Shown here: in pieces, positions 35,472 through 45,925 of the stretch
Position numbering within the stretch: position 1 is the stretch's first letter
Layout: every line of letters starts with the position of its first letter
NCBI RefSeq assembly: GCF_028747205.1
Contig: NZ_CP112880.1
Location: forward strand, 4,464,001-4,528,000
Origin: Streptomyces sp. CA-278952
GTDB lineage: Bacteria > Actinomycetota > Actinomycetes > Streptomycetales > Streptomycetaceae
Reading direction: 5' to 3'
Length of the DNA: 64,000 nt
The notes under the pieces: generated by a model
Databases searched by the model: none
What the model was told of the DNA's origin: nothing
Seen by the model: the letters and a program-made list of their open reading frames with translations, nothing else
Program-made: the position numbers and the translations under genes

Positions 35472-36268
35472 TGCTGCTCACCATCGACGTCGGCAACACG
35501 CACACGGTCCTCGGCCTCTTCGACGGCGAGGAGATCGTCGAGCACTGGCGGATCTCCACGGACGCCCGCCGCACCGCCGACGAGCTGGCCGTCCTGCTCC
35601 AGGGCCTGATGGGCATGCACCCGCTGCTCGGGATGGAGCTGGGCGACGGCATCGAGGGCATCGCGATCTGCGCCACCGTCCCCTCGGTCCTGCACGAACT
35701 GCGCGAGGTCACCCGCCGGTACTACGGCGACGTCCCCGCCGTCCTGGTGGAGCCCGGCGTCAAGACGGGGGTGCCGATCCTGATGGACAACCCCAAGGAG
35801 GTCGGCGCGGACCGCATCATCAACGCGGTCGCCGCCGTCGAGCTGTACGGGGGGCCGGCGATCGTCGTCGACTTCGGCACCGCCACCACCTTCGACGCGG
35901 TCTCCCCGCGCGGCGAGTACACCGGCGGGGTGATCGCCCCCGGCATCGAGATCTCGGTCGAGGCCCTCGGCGTCAAGGGCGCCCAGCTCCGCAAGATCGA
36001 GCTGGCCCGGCCGCGCAGCGTGATCGGCAAGAACACCGTCGAGGCCATGCAGTCCGGCATCGTCTACGGCTTCGCGGGCCAGGTCGACGGAGTGGTGGCC
36101 CGGATGAAGAAGGAGCTGGCCGCCGACCCGGACGACGTGACCGTCATCGCGACGGGCGGCCTTGCTCCGATGGTGTTGGGGGAGTCCTCGGTCATCGACG
36201 AGCACGAGCCGTGGCTGACGCTCATCGGGCTGCGCCTGGTGTACGAGCGGAACGTCTCCCGGTCGTAG
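35471..36268 (+). CDS. coaX: type III pantothenate kinase
   Basis: A 265-residue ASKHA-fold kinase that phosphorylates pantothenate, the first CoA step; insensitive to CoA feedback in this type. The P-loop-like LLTIDVGNTHTVLGLF, the second phosphate motif GPAIVVDFGTATTFDAVS and EYTGGVIAPGIEISVEAL are all present, as is the NAVAAVELYG dimer segment. TGATG overlap with nadC shows coupling. The operon thus makes and then phosphorylates pantothenate. Confidence 0.96.
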   Translation: MLLTIDVGNTHTVLGLFDGEEIVEHWRISTDARRTADELAVLLQGLMGMHPLLGMELGDGIEGIAICATVPSVLHELREVTRRYYGDVPAVLVEPGVKTGVPILMDNPKEVGADRIINAVAAVELYGGPAIVVDFGTATTFDAVSPRGEYTGGVIAPGIEISVEALGVKGAQLRKIELARPRSVIGKNTVEAMQSGIVYGFAGQVDGVVARMKKELAADPDDVTVIATGGLAPMVLGESSVIDEHEPWLTLIGLRLVYERNVSRS

Positions 36269-36387
36269 GGGGCGTCCGACCGAGCCCGGCGGTACCTGCG
36301 GGAACGGCCGGGGGCGGGAGCCGGGAGACCGCCGGGGTACGCCGCGCCACCGACGACCAGTTAAACGGATTTTGTCCATTTAGCACG

Positions 36388-36393
36388 TATTGT
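36388..36393 (+). promoter_or_regulatory. leaderless -10 box TATTGT
   Basis: TATTGT lies six bases before ATG 36400 in a conspicuously AT-rich stretch (36361-36400) for this chromosome, and there is no SD. Consistent with a leaderless start for the next gene. Confidence 0.6.
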
Positions 36394-36399
36394 CGCGTT

Positions 36400-37014
36400 A
36401 TGCCCACGCCCTACGGTTCACGAGGCGGCATGGCGTTCAGCGCGGACGAGCTGCGGGTGCTCCGACGTGCCCTTGCCATCGCCCTCCACCCCATGCCCCT
36501 GTCCGACGAGGACGTCCAGGACTGCCTGCGGCTCGCCGGCTCCGTGGACGAGGCGGCCGGCGAGGCGGGTCGGCTGCGAGCGTTCCTCCTCGCCGACCTC
36601 GCCCGCTACCGCAACGCCCTCCCCGGCTCCGCCGCCGGCTACCTGGAGCTGCTCCAGGACGCCCTGGCCGCCGGCTACGACCCCCGCCCGGACGATCTGG
36701 CGGCCCTGCGGGCCCTGCGCGGCGGGCGGCTCGCAGCGGCCCTCCTGGAGCGCTGCCAGGTGCTCGCCGAGCGTTCCGTACGGGCCCGGCTCGCCGGCCG
36801 CTCCGCCGGGCTCACGGCCCCCGGGCCGCGCAGCCGGCTGCTCGCCCTGCCCGGCGGCCGCGCCGCCGACCGGGAGCCGGACCGGCCCGGGACCCCAGCT
36901 GCCCCGGACCGCCCGCAGAAGCCGGGCGACCGCCCGATGCCCAAACCCTCCGAGGTCTTCCCGCCGCGCCGCCGTCCCGCGCCGCCCCCGTCCGAGGAGC
37001 GGGCGGCCGGCTGA
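36400..37014 (+). CDS. conserved-looking hypothetical protein
   Basis: 204 residues, no family recognised. The N-terminal about 135 residues are helical (FSADELRVLRRALAIALHP, DVQDCLRLAGSVDEAAGEAGRLRAFLLADLARYRNALPGSAAGYLELLQDALAAGY, DDLAALRALRGGRLAAALLERC). The remainder is a Pro/Arg-rich tail ending [17 protein letters not shown]. No signal peptide or membrane segment, so probably a cytoplasmic helical protein. A leaderless promoter supports ATG 36400. It follows coaX after a 131-bp gap but has its own promoter. Confidence 0.75.
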   Translation: MPTPYGSRGGMAFSADELRVLRRALAIALHPMPLSDEDVQDCLRLAGSVDEAAGEAGRLRAFLLADLARYRNALPGSAAGYLELLQDALAAGYDPRPDDLAALRALRGGRLAAALLERCQVLAERSVRARLAGRSAGLTAPGPRSRLLALPGGRAADREPDRPGTPAAPDRPQKPGDRPMPKPSEVFPPRRRPAPPPSEERAAG

Positions 37015-37083
37015 CCTCCACGCGGTATCCGACGCGGCGGCCTCCCACCGGGAGGTCGCCGCGTCGGGCCGTTCCGGGCTCGC

Positions 37084-37089
37084 TACTCT
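37084..37089 (+). promoter_or_regulatory. leaderless -10 box TACTCT
   Basis: TACTCT stands seven bases before ATG 37097 and no SD is seen, as expected for a leaderless transcript of the small membrane protein. Confidence 0.5.
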
Positions 37090-37096
37090 GGACGGC

Positions 37097-37276
37097 ATGG
37101 ACTACGTATCCGCGCTCGTGCCCCCCGTGGTGATGGCCGTCTTCTTCACCGCCGTGATCGTGATCATCGTCAAGAGCCAGGGCGGTCCGAACAAGACCAA
37201 GGAGGACGCCGTGGTGGACGCGGCGCTCGCCCGCGCGGAATCCGTAAAGCAGACCGCTCGTCCGGAGAATGTCTGA
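37097..37276 (+). CDS. small single-pass membrane protein
   Basis: 59 residues. An N-terminal hydrophobic helix (about 5-25, SALVPPVVMAVFFTAVIVIIV) is followed by a charged cytoplasmic tail (KSQGGPNKTKEDAVVDAALARAESVK). The sequence looks well conserved in style with streptomycete small membrane proteins, but no function is known to me. It is followed by a strong terminator, so it is probably monocistronic. Confidence 0.75.
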   Translation: MDYVSALVPPVVMAVFFTAVIVIIVKSQGGPNKTKEDAVVDAALARAESVKQTARPENV

Positions 37277-37326
37277 TCGCGCGAGCGGCCCGTCCGCCCC
37301 GTAATCCTCCCGACGCGCATCCCCGG

Positions 37327-37359
37327 AGCGCACGGCTCATCGGAGCCGTGCGCTCTTTC
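37327..37359 (+). terminator. strong hairpin terminator
   Basis: AGCGCACGGCTC-ATCG-GAGCCGTGCGCT is a perfect 12-bp stem with a tetraloop followed by CTTTC. It terminates the small membrane-protein transcript before the BlaI-type gene. Confidence 0.88.
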
Positions 37360-37396
37360 GCTGTGTAAATACCAGAACATTCAGGACATCTGCCAC

Positions 37397-37402
37397 TAAA
37401 GT
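37397..37402 (+). promoter_or_regulatory. leaderless -10 box TAAAGT before blaI-type gene
   Basis: TAAAGT is six bases before GTG 37409, in AT-rich sequence containing ATTCAGGACATCTGCCAC. BlaI-family regulators often bind their own promoters, so an operator may overlap here. Confidence 0.55.
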
Positions 37403-37408
37403 GATCCT

Positions 37409-37906
37409 GTGCCCCGCCCATTGGGAGACCTCGAAGACGCCGTGATGACACGCGTCTGGCAATGGAACCGACCGGTCACCGTGCGGGAAGTCCTCGAGGA
37501 CCTTCAGCAGGAACGGTCCATCGCCTACACGACCGTGATGACGGTAATGGACAATCTCCATCAGAAGGGCTGGGTCCGCAGGGAAGTCGACGGCCGGGCC
37601 TATCGATATACGGCCGTCTCCACCAGGGCCGCCTACTCGGCCGCACTGATGAACGAAGCCTGGTCACGCAGTGACAACCCCGCCGCCGCTCTTGTCGCGT
37701 TCTTCGGCATGATGTCCGCCGAACAGCGCGAAGCACTGCAGGACGCTGTTCGCATGGTTTCCCCCAGCCCCGCCGAAACCCCCGGCGGCCCCACCGAAAC
37801 CCCCGACAGCTCCACCGAAACCCCTGGCAGCCCCGCGGAACCTACCGCCGGTGCCGCCGGAGATGACGCCCCGGCCGATGACGTGGAGCCGGAGAGCGGG
37901 AGATAG
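37409..37906 (+). CDS. BlaI/MecI/CopY-family transcriptional regulator
   Basis: 165 residues. An N-terminal winged helix (about 1-75: LGDLEDAVMTRVWQWNRPVTVREVLEDLQQ, IAYTTVMTVMDNLHQKGWVRREVDGRAYRYTAV) is followed by the helical dimerisation region. A C-terminal acidic low-complexity tail is built from a roughly 21-bp repeat encoding (P)xETPxS units. No BlaR1-type sensor protease gene adjoins it, so the inducing signal and target genes are unknown. The argA-type promoter overlaps its 3' end. Confidence 0.9.
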   Translation: MPRPLGDLEDAVMTRVWQWNRPVTVREVLEDLQQERSIAYTTVMTVMDNLHQKGWVRREVDGRAYRYTAVSTRAAYSAALMNEAWSRSDNPAAALVAFFGMMSAEQREALQDAVRMVSPSPAETPGGPTETPDSSTETPGSPAEPTAGAAGDDAPADDVEPESGR

Positions 37907-37909
37907 CGT
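37904..37909 (+). promoter_or_regulatory. leaderless -10 box TAGCGT before argA-type gene
   Basis: TAGCGT overlaps the stop of the BlaI-type gene and stands six bases before ATG 37916, giving a leaderless start for the acetyltransferase. Confidence 0.55.
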
Positions 37910-37915
37910 CGGGGC

Positions 37916-38485
37916 ATGTCCTCAGAGCAGCCGCAAAACGATCCGGATACCGAACTCCATACCGACCCGTCGGTAAATAAGCCCGCCATCACCGTCCGAC
38001 GGGCCAGGACGAGTGATGTCGCGTCCGTACGACGGCTCCTCGACGGGTACGTGTCCGGAGGCATCCTGCTCGACAAAGCGACCGTCACCCTTTACGAGGA
38101 CATCCAGGAGTTCTGGGTCGCGGAACGCGACGAGGACGCGACGGTCATCGGCTGCGGCGCACTTCATGTCATGTGGGAAGACCTGGCGGAAGTGCGGACC
38201 CTTGCCGTCGACCCCCGCATCAAGGGCGCGGGAGTCGGCCACCACGTACTGGACAAGCTCTTGCAGACCGCGCGATGGCTCGGTGTCCGCAGGGTTTTCT
38301 GTCTCACCTTCGAAGTGGACTTCTTCGCGAAGCACGGCTTCGTCGAGATCGGGGAGACGCCTGTGGACACCGATGTCTACAGTGAGCTGCTGCGTTCGTA
38401 CGACGAGGGTGTCGCGGAGTTCCTCGGTCTCGAACGAGTGAAGCCGAACACCTTGGGCAACAGCCGGATGCTTCTGCACCTGTGA
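37916..38485 (+). CDS. argA: amino-acid (L-glutamate) N-acetyltransferase, GNAT family
   Basis: 189 residues with a GNAT domain (about 25-170). The acetyl-CoA-binding segment AVDPRIKGAGVGHHVLDKLL and the FFAKHGFVEIGETPVDTDVYSELL ending match the short, stand-alone ArgA-type N-acetylglutamate synthases of actinobacteria (as in Mycobacterium tuberculosis Rv2747), which start arginine synthesis. A polar N-terminal extension of about 23 residues is present. Other arg genes are not nearby. Followed by a small terminator. Confidence 0.85.
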   Translation: MSSEQPQNDPDTELHTDPSVNKPAITVRRARTSDVASVRRLLDGYVSGGILLDKATVTLYEDIQEFWVAERDEDATVIGCGALHVMWEDLAEVRTLAVDPRIKGAGVGHHVLDKLLQTARWLGVRRVFCLTFEVDFFAKHGFVEIGETPVDTDVYSELLRSYDEGVAEFLGLERVKPNTLGNSRMLLHL

Positions 38486-38549
38486 TCTGCAGAAGGACCT
38501 GCAACCCTATGTCCGAATCGCGCACGTTTCCCGTCTTCTCGGGCCGCTG

Positions 38550-38574
38550 AACCCCTGCAGGGGGTTTGTGTTTT
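38550..38574 (+). terminator. small U-rich terminator after argA-type gene
   Basis: AACCCC-TGCAG-GGGGTT is followed by TGTGTTTT, a short stem with a U-tract. It lies between the argA-type gene and lsr2. Confidence 0.6.
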
Positions 38575-38629
38575 CGAGGGAAAAGCGGTTTCCTTTCCGC
38601 GTACTCCATTTTCGATGAAAGGAAATCCC

Positions 38630-38965
38630 GTGGCACAGAAGGTTCAGGTCCTTCTTGTCGATGACCTCGACGGCGTCGAGGCCGATGAGACCGTCACGTT
38701 CGCCCTTGACGGCAAGACGTACGAGATCGACCTCACCACGGCCAACGCGGACAAGCTTCGCGGCCTTCTCGAGCCCTACACCAAGGGTGGACGTCGCACC
38801 GGTGGCCGTGCCGCCACGGGCCGTGGCAAGGGCCGCGCCGTGACCGGCGGTAACAAGGACACCGCGGAAATCCGCCGGTGGGCGCGGGAGAACGGCCACA
38901 ATGTGAATGACCGCGGCCGCGTTCCCGCCGAGATCCGCGAGGCTTACGAGAAGGCCAACGGCTGA
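38630..38965 (+). CDS. lsr2: Lsr2 nucleoid-associated xenogeneic silencer
   Basis: A 111-residue Lsr2. The N-terminal dimerisation domain (AQKVQVLLVDDLDGVEADETVTFALDGKTYEIDLT) is joined by a basic Gly-rich linker to a C-terminal DNA-binding domain ending DRGRVPAEIREAYEKANG, with the AT-hook-like RGR. Lsr2 coats AT-rich DNA and silences horizontally acquired genes and many specialised-metabolism clusters. The GTG at 38630 follows AAAGGAAA; an ATG at 38615 in frame is less likely. Its 3' end overlaps the convergent gene by 22 bp. Confidence 0.95.
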   Translation: MAQKVQVLLVDDLDGVEADETVTFALDGKTYEIDLTTANADKLRGLLEPYTKGGRRTGGRAATGRGKGRAVTGGNKDTAEIRRWARENGHNVNDRGRVPAEIREAYEKANG

Positions 38966-39546
38966 TCCGTTCCACCCCTTGTCGGCGCCCCGCAACGGGC
39001 GCGTGACAGCCGGACCCGATGGCATTCGGTTGCCGCGGCGTCCACCAGGCGTACGAGATCGGGGGCATCCCCACCGCTGCTCCCGAAGCCCGCGAGGGCC
39101 GGCAGCACGCTCTCGGGCGCACGCCTCGGCTCTGGGGGCCGCAGCCACACAGCGGCCCCCGGCGAGTCCCCCGGGGCGCCCGGGAGAGGCGGGGCCGTGA
39201 CGCGGCCCCCCGCGCCCACGGCGGTCAGGTCCAGTGCGACCGGGCCCCACTCCAGCCAGTCGAGCAGCCCCGGCAGCTCATCGGCGCCGCCCGCGGCGAC
39301 CAGCAGCCCCATCCGCGTACCGGACAGCAGAACGGGACCGGTGCGCACCCCGCGCCGCAGCACGGCGTGACCGGCCTCGGCGGGCAGCTCCAGCACATCG
39401 AAGAGCGCCCCGGTGAGCAGTCGCAGCGGAGTCCGCCCCGCGGTGGCCCAGCCCAGCTCCCTCGCGTACCGCTGAGCGAGTGCGGCATCGGCCGAACCCG
39501 GAGCGGCGTCGGGTGACGATCGGGGCTGGGGAACGGTGGGAGGCAT
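38944..39546 (-). CDS. conserved streptomycete hypothetical (SCO3374-like)
   Basis: 200 residues. It resembles the conserved streptomycete protein encoded between lsr2 and clpC (from memory, SCO3374); I also recall a distant link to the N-terminal part of bifunctional primase/polymerases. Visible blocks: ARELGWATAGRTPLRLLTGALFDVLELPAEAGHAVLRR, GLLVAAGGADELPGLLDWLEWG and VWLRPPEPRRAPESVLPALAGFG. No catalytic motif is evident and the function is unknown. Its stop lies inside the lsr2 coding sequence on the other strand (tail-to-tail overlap of 22 bp). Confidence 0.75.
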   Translation of the reverse strand: MPPTVPQPRSSPDAAPGSADAALAQRYARELGWATAGRTPLRLLTGALFDVLELPAEAGHAVLRRGVRTGPVLLSGTRMGLLVAAGGADELPGLLDWLEWGPVALDLTAVGAGGRVTAPPLPGAPGDSPGAAVWLRPPEPRRAPESVLPALAGFGSSGGDAPDLVRLVDAAATECHRVRLSRARCGAPTRGGTDQPLAFS

Positions 39547-39757
39547 GTCCGATGAACCGTCGAACCGCCTCCGGGGTTACGCAGGGTCCCCGAGCCATCA
39601 CGTTCAGTCCTGGCTGTGGGGGCGCGCGAGAGCATTCAGCAGCGCAAGGATGTTCGCCCGTAGCGGAGGGAACCGGGGCGCGCCGCATGGACTGTCAGTG
39701 ATTGCGGGTAAGACTTTCCTAGTGGGAAGGGGCGACACGCTGGCCGAGGCGTCTCAC

Positions 39758-39774
39758 GTTCGCCATCGGCGTAC
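39758..39774 (+). promoter_or_regulatory. candidate ClgR operator GTTCGC-N5-GCGTAC upstream of clpC
   Basis: GTTCGC-CATCG-GCGTAC matches the ClgR consensus (GTTCGC-N5-GCGAAC) in 11 of 12 defined positions. It lies about 220 bp before clpC, where activation by ClgR would be expected. The 450-bp region between the SCO3374-like gene and clpC otherwise shows no credible gene. Confidence 0.55.
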
Positions 39775-39802
39775 TGGCGAAAGGGGTATCTGCCTGGCCT
39801 GC

Positions 39803-39829
39803 GGGAACATCGTCTCGCACCATCGGGTT
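39803..39829 (+). promoter_or_regulatory. candidate SigR promoter GGGAAC-N18-GTT upstream of clpC
   Basis: GGGAAC (39803-39808) and GTT (39827-39829) are 18 bases apart, matching the Streptomyces SigR consensus GGGAAT-N18-GTT, 45 bp from the candidate ClgR site. It would couple clpC to thiol-oxidative stress. A separate TAGCAT -10-like box occurs near 39930. Confidence 0.5.
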
Positions 39830-39996
39830 GGAGCAGTTGTCAGCTGTTCGGCAGTAAGAATCCCCGCCCGGCGCGGGGTGATCCGGACGGATGTCGGCAG
39901 TTGGAATGAGCTGTCCCGTCCTGCGGGACTAGCATGCGGAAGGACTGGGAGGGGACCGACCCCTCACTGACCGACCGCTCTGAGGAGCGATTAACG

Positions 39997-42525
<2,529 letters not shown>

Positions 42526-42558
42526 CGCGCGCCTAGGGCGTGAGCCCGAGCGTGTGTG

Positions 42559-42605
42559 AAGGGGCTGCCCCGGAACCGGTATCCGTACCGGTCCGGGGCA
42601 GCCCC
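42559..42605. terminator. large bidirectional terminator between clpC and the NLR gene
   Basis: AAGGGGCTGCCCCGG pairs with CCGGGGCAGCCCCTT and an inner ACCGGTA pairs with TACCGGT, making a stem of about 22 bp with one bulge around TCCG, followed by TT. It can serve both convergent genes. Confidence 0.9.
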
Positions 42606-42616
42606 TTTTCGGTGGG

Positions 42617-45600
42617 TCAGTACCGGGTGACGGTGAGCCGGTCGCCCAGGCCCTCCGCACCGACGACGCTGATCTGCTCCCGGCCGGAGACCGTCACGGT
42701 GAGGCCGGGCCAGTCGGCGACCGCGGTCAGGTCCAGGCCGCCCGCGTGATCCGAGACGTCCAGGGTGAGGTGGGCGACCCCCGGGAAGTGGGCCCGGACG
42801 AATGCCGGGACCCGGCCGCCCCGCGGGGGCTGGACGCTCAGTTCCTCGACGGTCGGCAGGGCCGGCGCGCCGGTGGGCGGTTGCTGCCAGGGAAAGGCTC
42901 TGAACGTCAGATCGGTGATACGCGGATGGGCCGCCAACGCCGTGAGCGCCGCGTTCCCGTCGCTCAGCTCGGATACTTCCAGGGCGGTCAGCGACGGCCA
43001 GGCGCCCAGGGCGTCCAGCACGAGCGGCCGTCGCGAGACGAGGACGAGATCCACCACCGGGGGGTGGGGCGCGATCTCGCTGAGCCGATCCGCCGCGAGT
43101 CCGGTCAGCTCCAGGGATTCCAGTGCGGCGGGCAGCACCGTGGAGAGGGCGATGTGCGCGGTCGGCAGGGCCGAGACCTCCAGGCACAGCGTCCTCAGGG
43201 CGGTCAGCTCGCCGAGAGCGGCAAGATCCCGGATCCCGGGACAGCCTTTGACTCTCAGGTACGTCAGAGACGAGGCGGCCGGCCGAAGACAGGCGAAGCC
43301 GGTCAGCGAGGCGTTGTCGTCCATGACGAGGTGGTGCAGCTGCTTGCCCTCCAGAGCCGCGGCGATTTCCGCATCGGGCGCGTCCACCTCCAGGTGCAGA
43401 TACCGGAGGTCTCCGAGGTGCCGCAGGGCCGCCAGCCGCCGACGGTCGCTCACGAGGGGATAGGACCCCGAGAGGTCGCATCGGGCCAGGACCTCGGAGG
43501 CGTACTCCTCGGGCGGAAAGCTCTCCCACGCGTACGCCAACCGCACGCCCAGTCCGGGGTGGGCGGACAGCCAGGACCGGGCGTGCGGCACCGCGGCGGC
43601 TCCCCCGATCTCGACGATCAGGTCCACCGCGCACTCGACGGTGCCATCGCCGGACTTCACCGTCGCCGGGTCCGGCAGGAACTCCAGCGCCGCACGGCCC
43701 AGCCGGACCAGGGCGTTCACCTCGTCGGTGTCCATCGGCGGGAACGTCTCCGCCGTGCTCCGGTGCACCCGTTCGCGCAGCGCTCCGTCCAGCCATGCCG
43801 CGTGCTGGGCGCACAGGGCGGCGAGGACATGGAGGTCCATGCGTTCCAACGACGCCTCCTCGCATGCCAGTCCCCTGTCCAGCAGGCCCTCGACCAGCAG
43901 GCCCAGTTCGCGCCGCCCGCAGTGCCCCGACGCCAGCAGGACCACGTCCTGCCAGGGCTCCTCGACCGCGTGGCGGAGCAGTTCGCCCAGGTGGTCGTCC
44001 TCGATGAGTTCCTTCGCGGCCAGGTAGTCCTGGAAGGTGCGGTGAATGAACTGGTAGGTGTCGTCGGTGTGTTCCTGGAGCAGGCCGCTGCGGTTGAGGA
44101 GGTGGGTGAGGATCTTCTCCGGCGGGCCCTGGGCGCCGACCCGTTCCATCCCCGCCAGCGCCCGGTCGAGTTGGCGCAGCGCCTGGTCCCGGGTGAACTC
44201 CGACTGGCCCTCGCGGACCAGCCAGACCGCGATGCGCTGGAGGAGCTGGGTGGATTCCTCGACGTCCAGGTCGATGCCCTCGGGGCTTCCGATCCGGCGG
44301 CGGTGGTCGCGGTGGCCCAGCAGCATCTCCAGGGCCGAGCGGTACAGCTTCCAGCGGGTCTCCGGGAGGAAGCCGTCGCGGCGGCGGTGCAGGGCGCAGA
44401 TGACCGCGCAGAGCAGCGGTGTACGCGCCAGGTCACGGAGCGTGGGGTTCTGGTCGAACTGGTGCGAGAGGTCGCGCTCCAGCTCGTCCAGCCGTTCGGC
44501 GTCGTCCGGCTCCGACAGCAGGGCCGCCCGGTGCCAGGAGGCAACGAACGCCTGGATGTCCTCGCTCCGCATCGGCAGCAGACGTAATTCCGCGAAGCCT
44601 TCCGACCGCAGCCAGTCCGGATCGACGGCGAGGGGCCGTACGGTCGCGACGCACCGGGTGTCCGGGTAGCGGGCCAGCAGCCGGGCGAGCCAGGTGTGTG
44701 TCTGCTCGCGGTCCTCCGGCGGTACCTCGTCCAGGCCGTCCACCAGCAGTAACGCCCGCCCGGACTCCAGCACCCGGCCCGCCCAGCCCTCCGGGGCCGT
44801 GTCCACCACCAGGTCCGCGGCGCTCGGCAGCTCCGCCGGGGCCGGGAACGTCACCCCACGCGCCCGCAGCGTGCGCAGGGGCACCACGAAGGGGATCAGG
44901 CCGTTCAGCGGGGTCAGTGCGTCGCCCAGGGTGCGGGCCGAGGCGTGGGCGGCCAGCCACCACAGCAGCGTGGTCTTGCCCGCGCCGGCCTCGCCGCGCA
45001 GCAGGGCCCGGGGGCGGTCGGCGAGAAGGGCGTCGATGCGCTTGGGGAGGGGCGGGGCGGCCTCCGTGACCCCGGGGTGCTGTGCGGCAACCCCCGGGTG
45101 CTGGGCGGCCCGGTCCTGCGTCTCTGTCTGCGCCACGGCCTCCAGGCTGAGGTAGGCGGTGTCCAGGTCCCACTCGGTGTCGTGCCGGCTCAGCTCGTCC
45201 AGGCCGAAGATCTTGGTGCGGCGGTAGGCGACGCCGAGCGCCTTGGCGTACTCCGCCTCGTACCGCAGGTCGCGCGGGAAGCTGCCGTGGACGCGTTCCT
45301 CGCGCAGGTCGACCCCGGTCCGCCGGTAGACGAGGCGGAACGGGGCCGCCGCCAGGACCGGGGCGAGCGGGACGCACTCGACCCGGCGGCCGTCGCGCTG
45401 CTGCGGGACCTGGCGGGCTATGCCCAGCAGTACGTCCCCCATGAAGACCGGGCCGCCGGAGAGTCCGGCCAAGGGGGGCGGCTCGTCGTCCGGGCGGGCT
45501 GCGGGCGGGCCGTCGAGGTCGCAGACCAGCAGGTCCCGGACCCGGCCCGCCAGGGGCAGGACGGTCGCCGTGTACTGGTCGGCCTCCAGGCGCTGGCCGC

Positions 45601-45925
45601 GGCCGTAGCGCTGGACGCGGGGGAAGCCGGTGATCTCGCACTCGGGTATCGCCTGGCGGGTGTCGACCACGCCGAGCCGTACGGGCGGGACCGGCCGCAC
45701 CGGTTCGACGGCCTCCAACAGGGCCACGTCCAGCCGGTAGTCGATCCAGGCGACGGTGGCCCGTACGCGGTCGGAGATGGCCGGGTGGGCGATCAGGACG
45801 GACCCGGACTTGACCACGTGGGCGCAGGTGAGGACCAGCCGGTCGGTGAGCAGGACGCCGCTGCCCTGCTGGATCGCGGTGACGACCACCGTACGGTCGG
45901 CGGGGTGGACGACGGGAGGGCTCAT
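42617..45925 (-). CDS. trypsin-NACHT-LRR NLR-like protein
   Basis: 1102 residues. A trypsin-like protease domain (about 10-200) has His36 (LTCAHVV), Asp66 (YRLDVALL) and Ser156 (LAGLSGGPVF). A linker contains a duplicated AQHPGV. The NACHT NTPase (about 300-640) has Walker A GEAGAGKT (311-318), the Walker B strand ALLLVDGLDEVP (391-402), CVATVR and the C-terminal YQFIHRTFQDYLAAKEL. A helical region leads to irregular leucine-rich repeats (about 830-1060). This matches bacterial NACHT conflict/anti-phage NLRs with a protease effector. Two TTA codons (L392 and L447) predict bldA-dependent translation. ATG overlaps the Trypco2 stop (ATGA) and has no clear SD, so it is translationally coupled. 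Trigger unknown. Confidence 0.92.
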   Translation of the reverse strand: MSPPVVHPADRTVVVTAIQQGSGVLLTDRLVLTCAHVVKSGSVLIAHPAISDRVRATVAWIDYRLDVALLEAVEPVRPVPPVRLGVVDTRQAIPECEITGFPRVQRYGRGQRLEADQYTATVLPLAGRVRDLLVCDLDGPPAARPDDEPPPLAGLSGGPVFMGDVLLGIARQVPQQRDGRRVECVPLAPVLAAAPFRLVYRRTGVDLREERVHGSFPRDLRYEAEYAKALGVAYRRTKIFGLDELSRHDTEWDLDTAYLSLEAVAQTETQDRAAQHPGVAAQHPGVTEAAPPLPKRIDALLADRPRALLRGEAGAGKTTLLWWLAAHASARTLGDALTPLNGLIPFVVPLRTLRARGVTFPAPAELPSAADLVVDTAPEGWAGRVLESGRALLLVDGLDEVPPEDREQTHTWLARLLARYPDTRCVATVRPLAVDPDWLRSEGFAELRLLPMRSEDIQAFVASWHRAALLSEPDDAERLDELERDLSHQFDQNPTLRDLARTPLLCAVICALHRRRDGFLPETRWKLYRSALEMLLGHRDHRRRIGSPEGIDLDVEESTQLLQRIAVWLVREGQSEFTRDQALRQLDRALAGMERVGAQGPPEKILTHLLNRSGLLQEHTDDTYQFIHRTFQDYLAAKELIEDDHLGELLRHAVEEPWQDVVLLASGHCGRRELGLLVEGLLDRGLACEEASLERMDLHVLAALCAQHAAWLDGALRERVHRSTAETFPPMDTDEVNALVRLGRAALEFLPDPATVKSGDGTVECAVDLIVEIGGAAAVPHARSWLSAHPGLGVRLAYAWESFPPEEYASEVLARCDLSGSYPLVSDRRRLAALRHLGDLRYLHLEVDAPDAEIAAALEGKQLHHLVMDDNASLTGFACLRPAASSLTYLRVKGCPGIRDLAALGELTALRTLCLEVSALPTAHIALSTVLPAALESLELTGLAADRLSEIAPHPPVVDLVLVSRRPLVLDALGAWPSLTALEVSELSDGNAALTALAAHPRITDLTFRAFPWQQPPTGAPALPTVEELSVQPPRGGRVPAFVRAHFPGVAHLTLDVSDHAGGLDLTAVADWPGLTVTVSGREQISVVGAEGLGDRLTVTRY

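Noticed and set aside
39536..39970. 144-codon plus-strand frame between the SCO3374-like gene and clpC
   Set aside because: No recognisable domain, codon use unlike neighbours, and it overlaps the candidate ClgR and SigR elements; more likely the clpC regulatory region.
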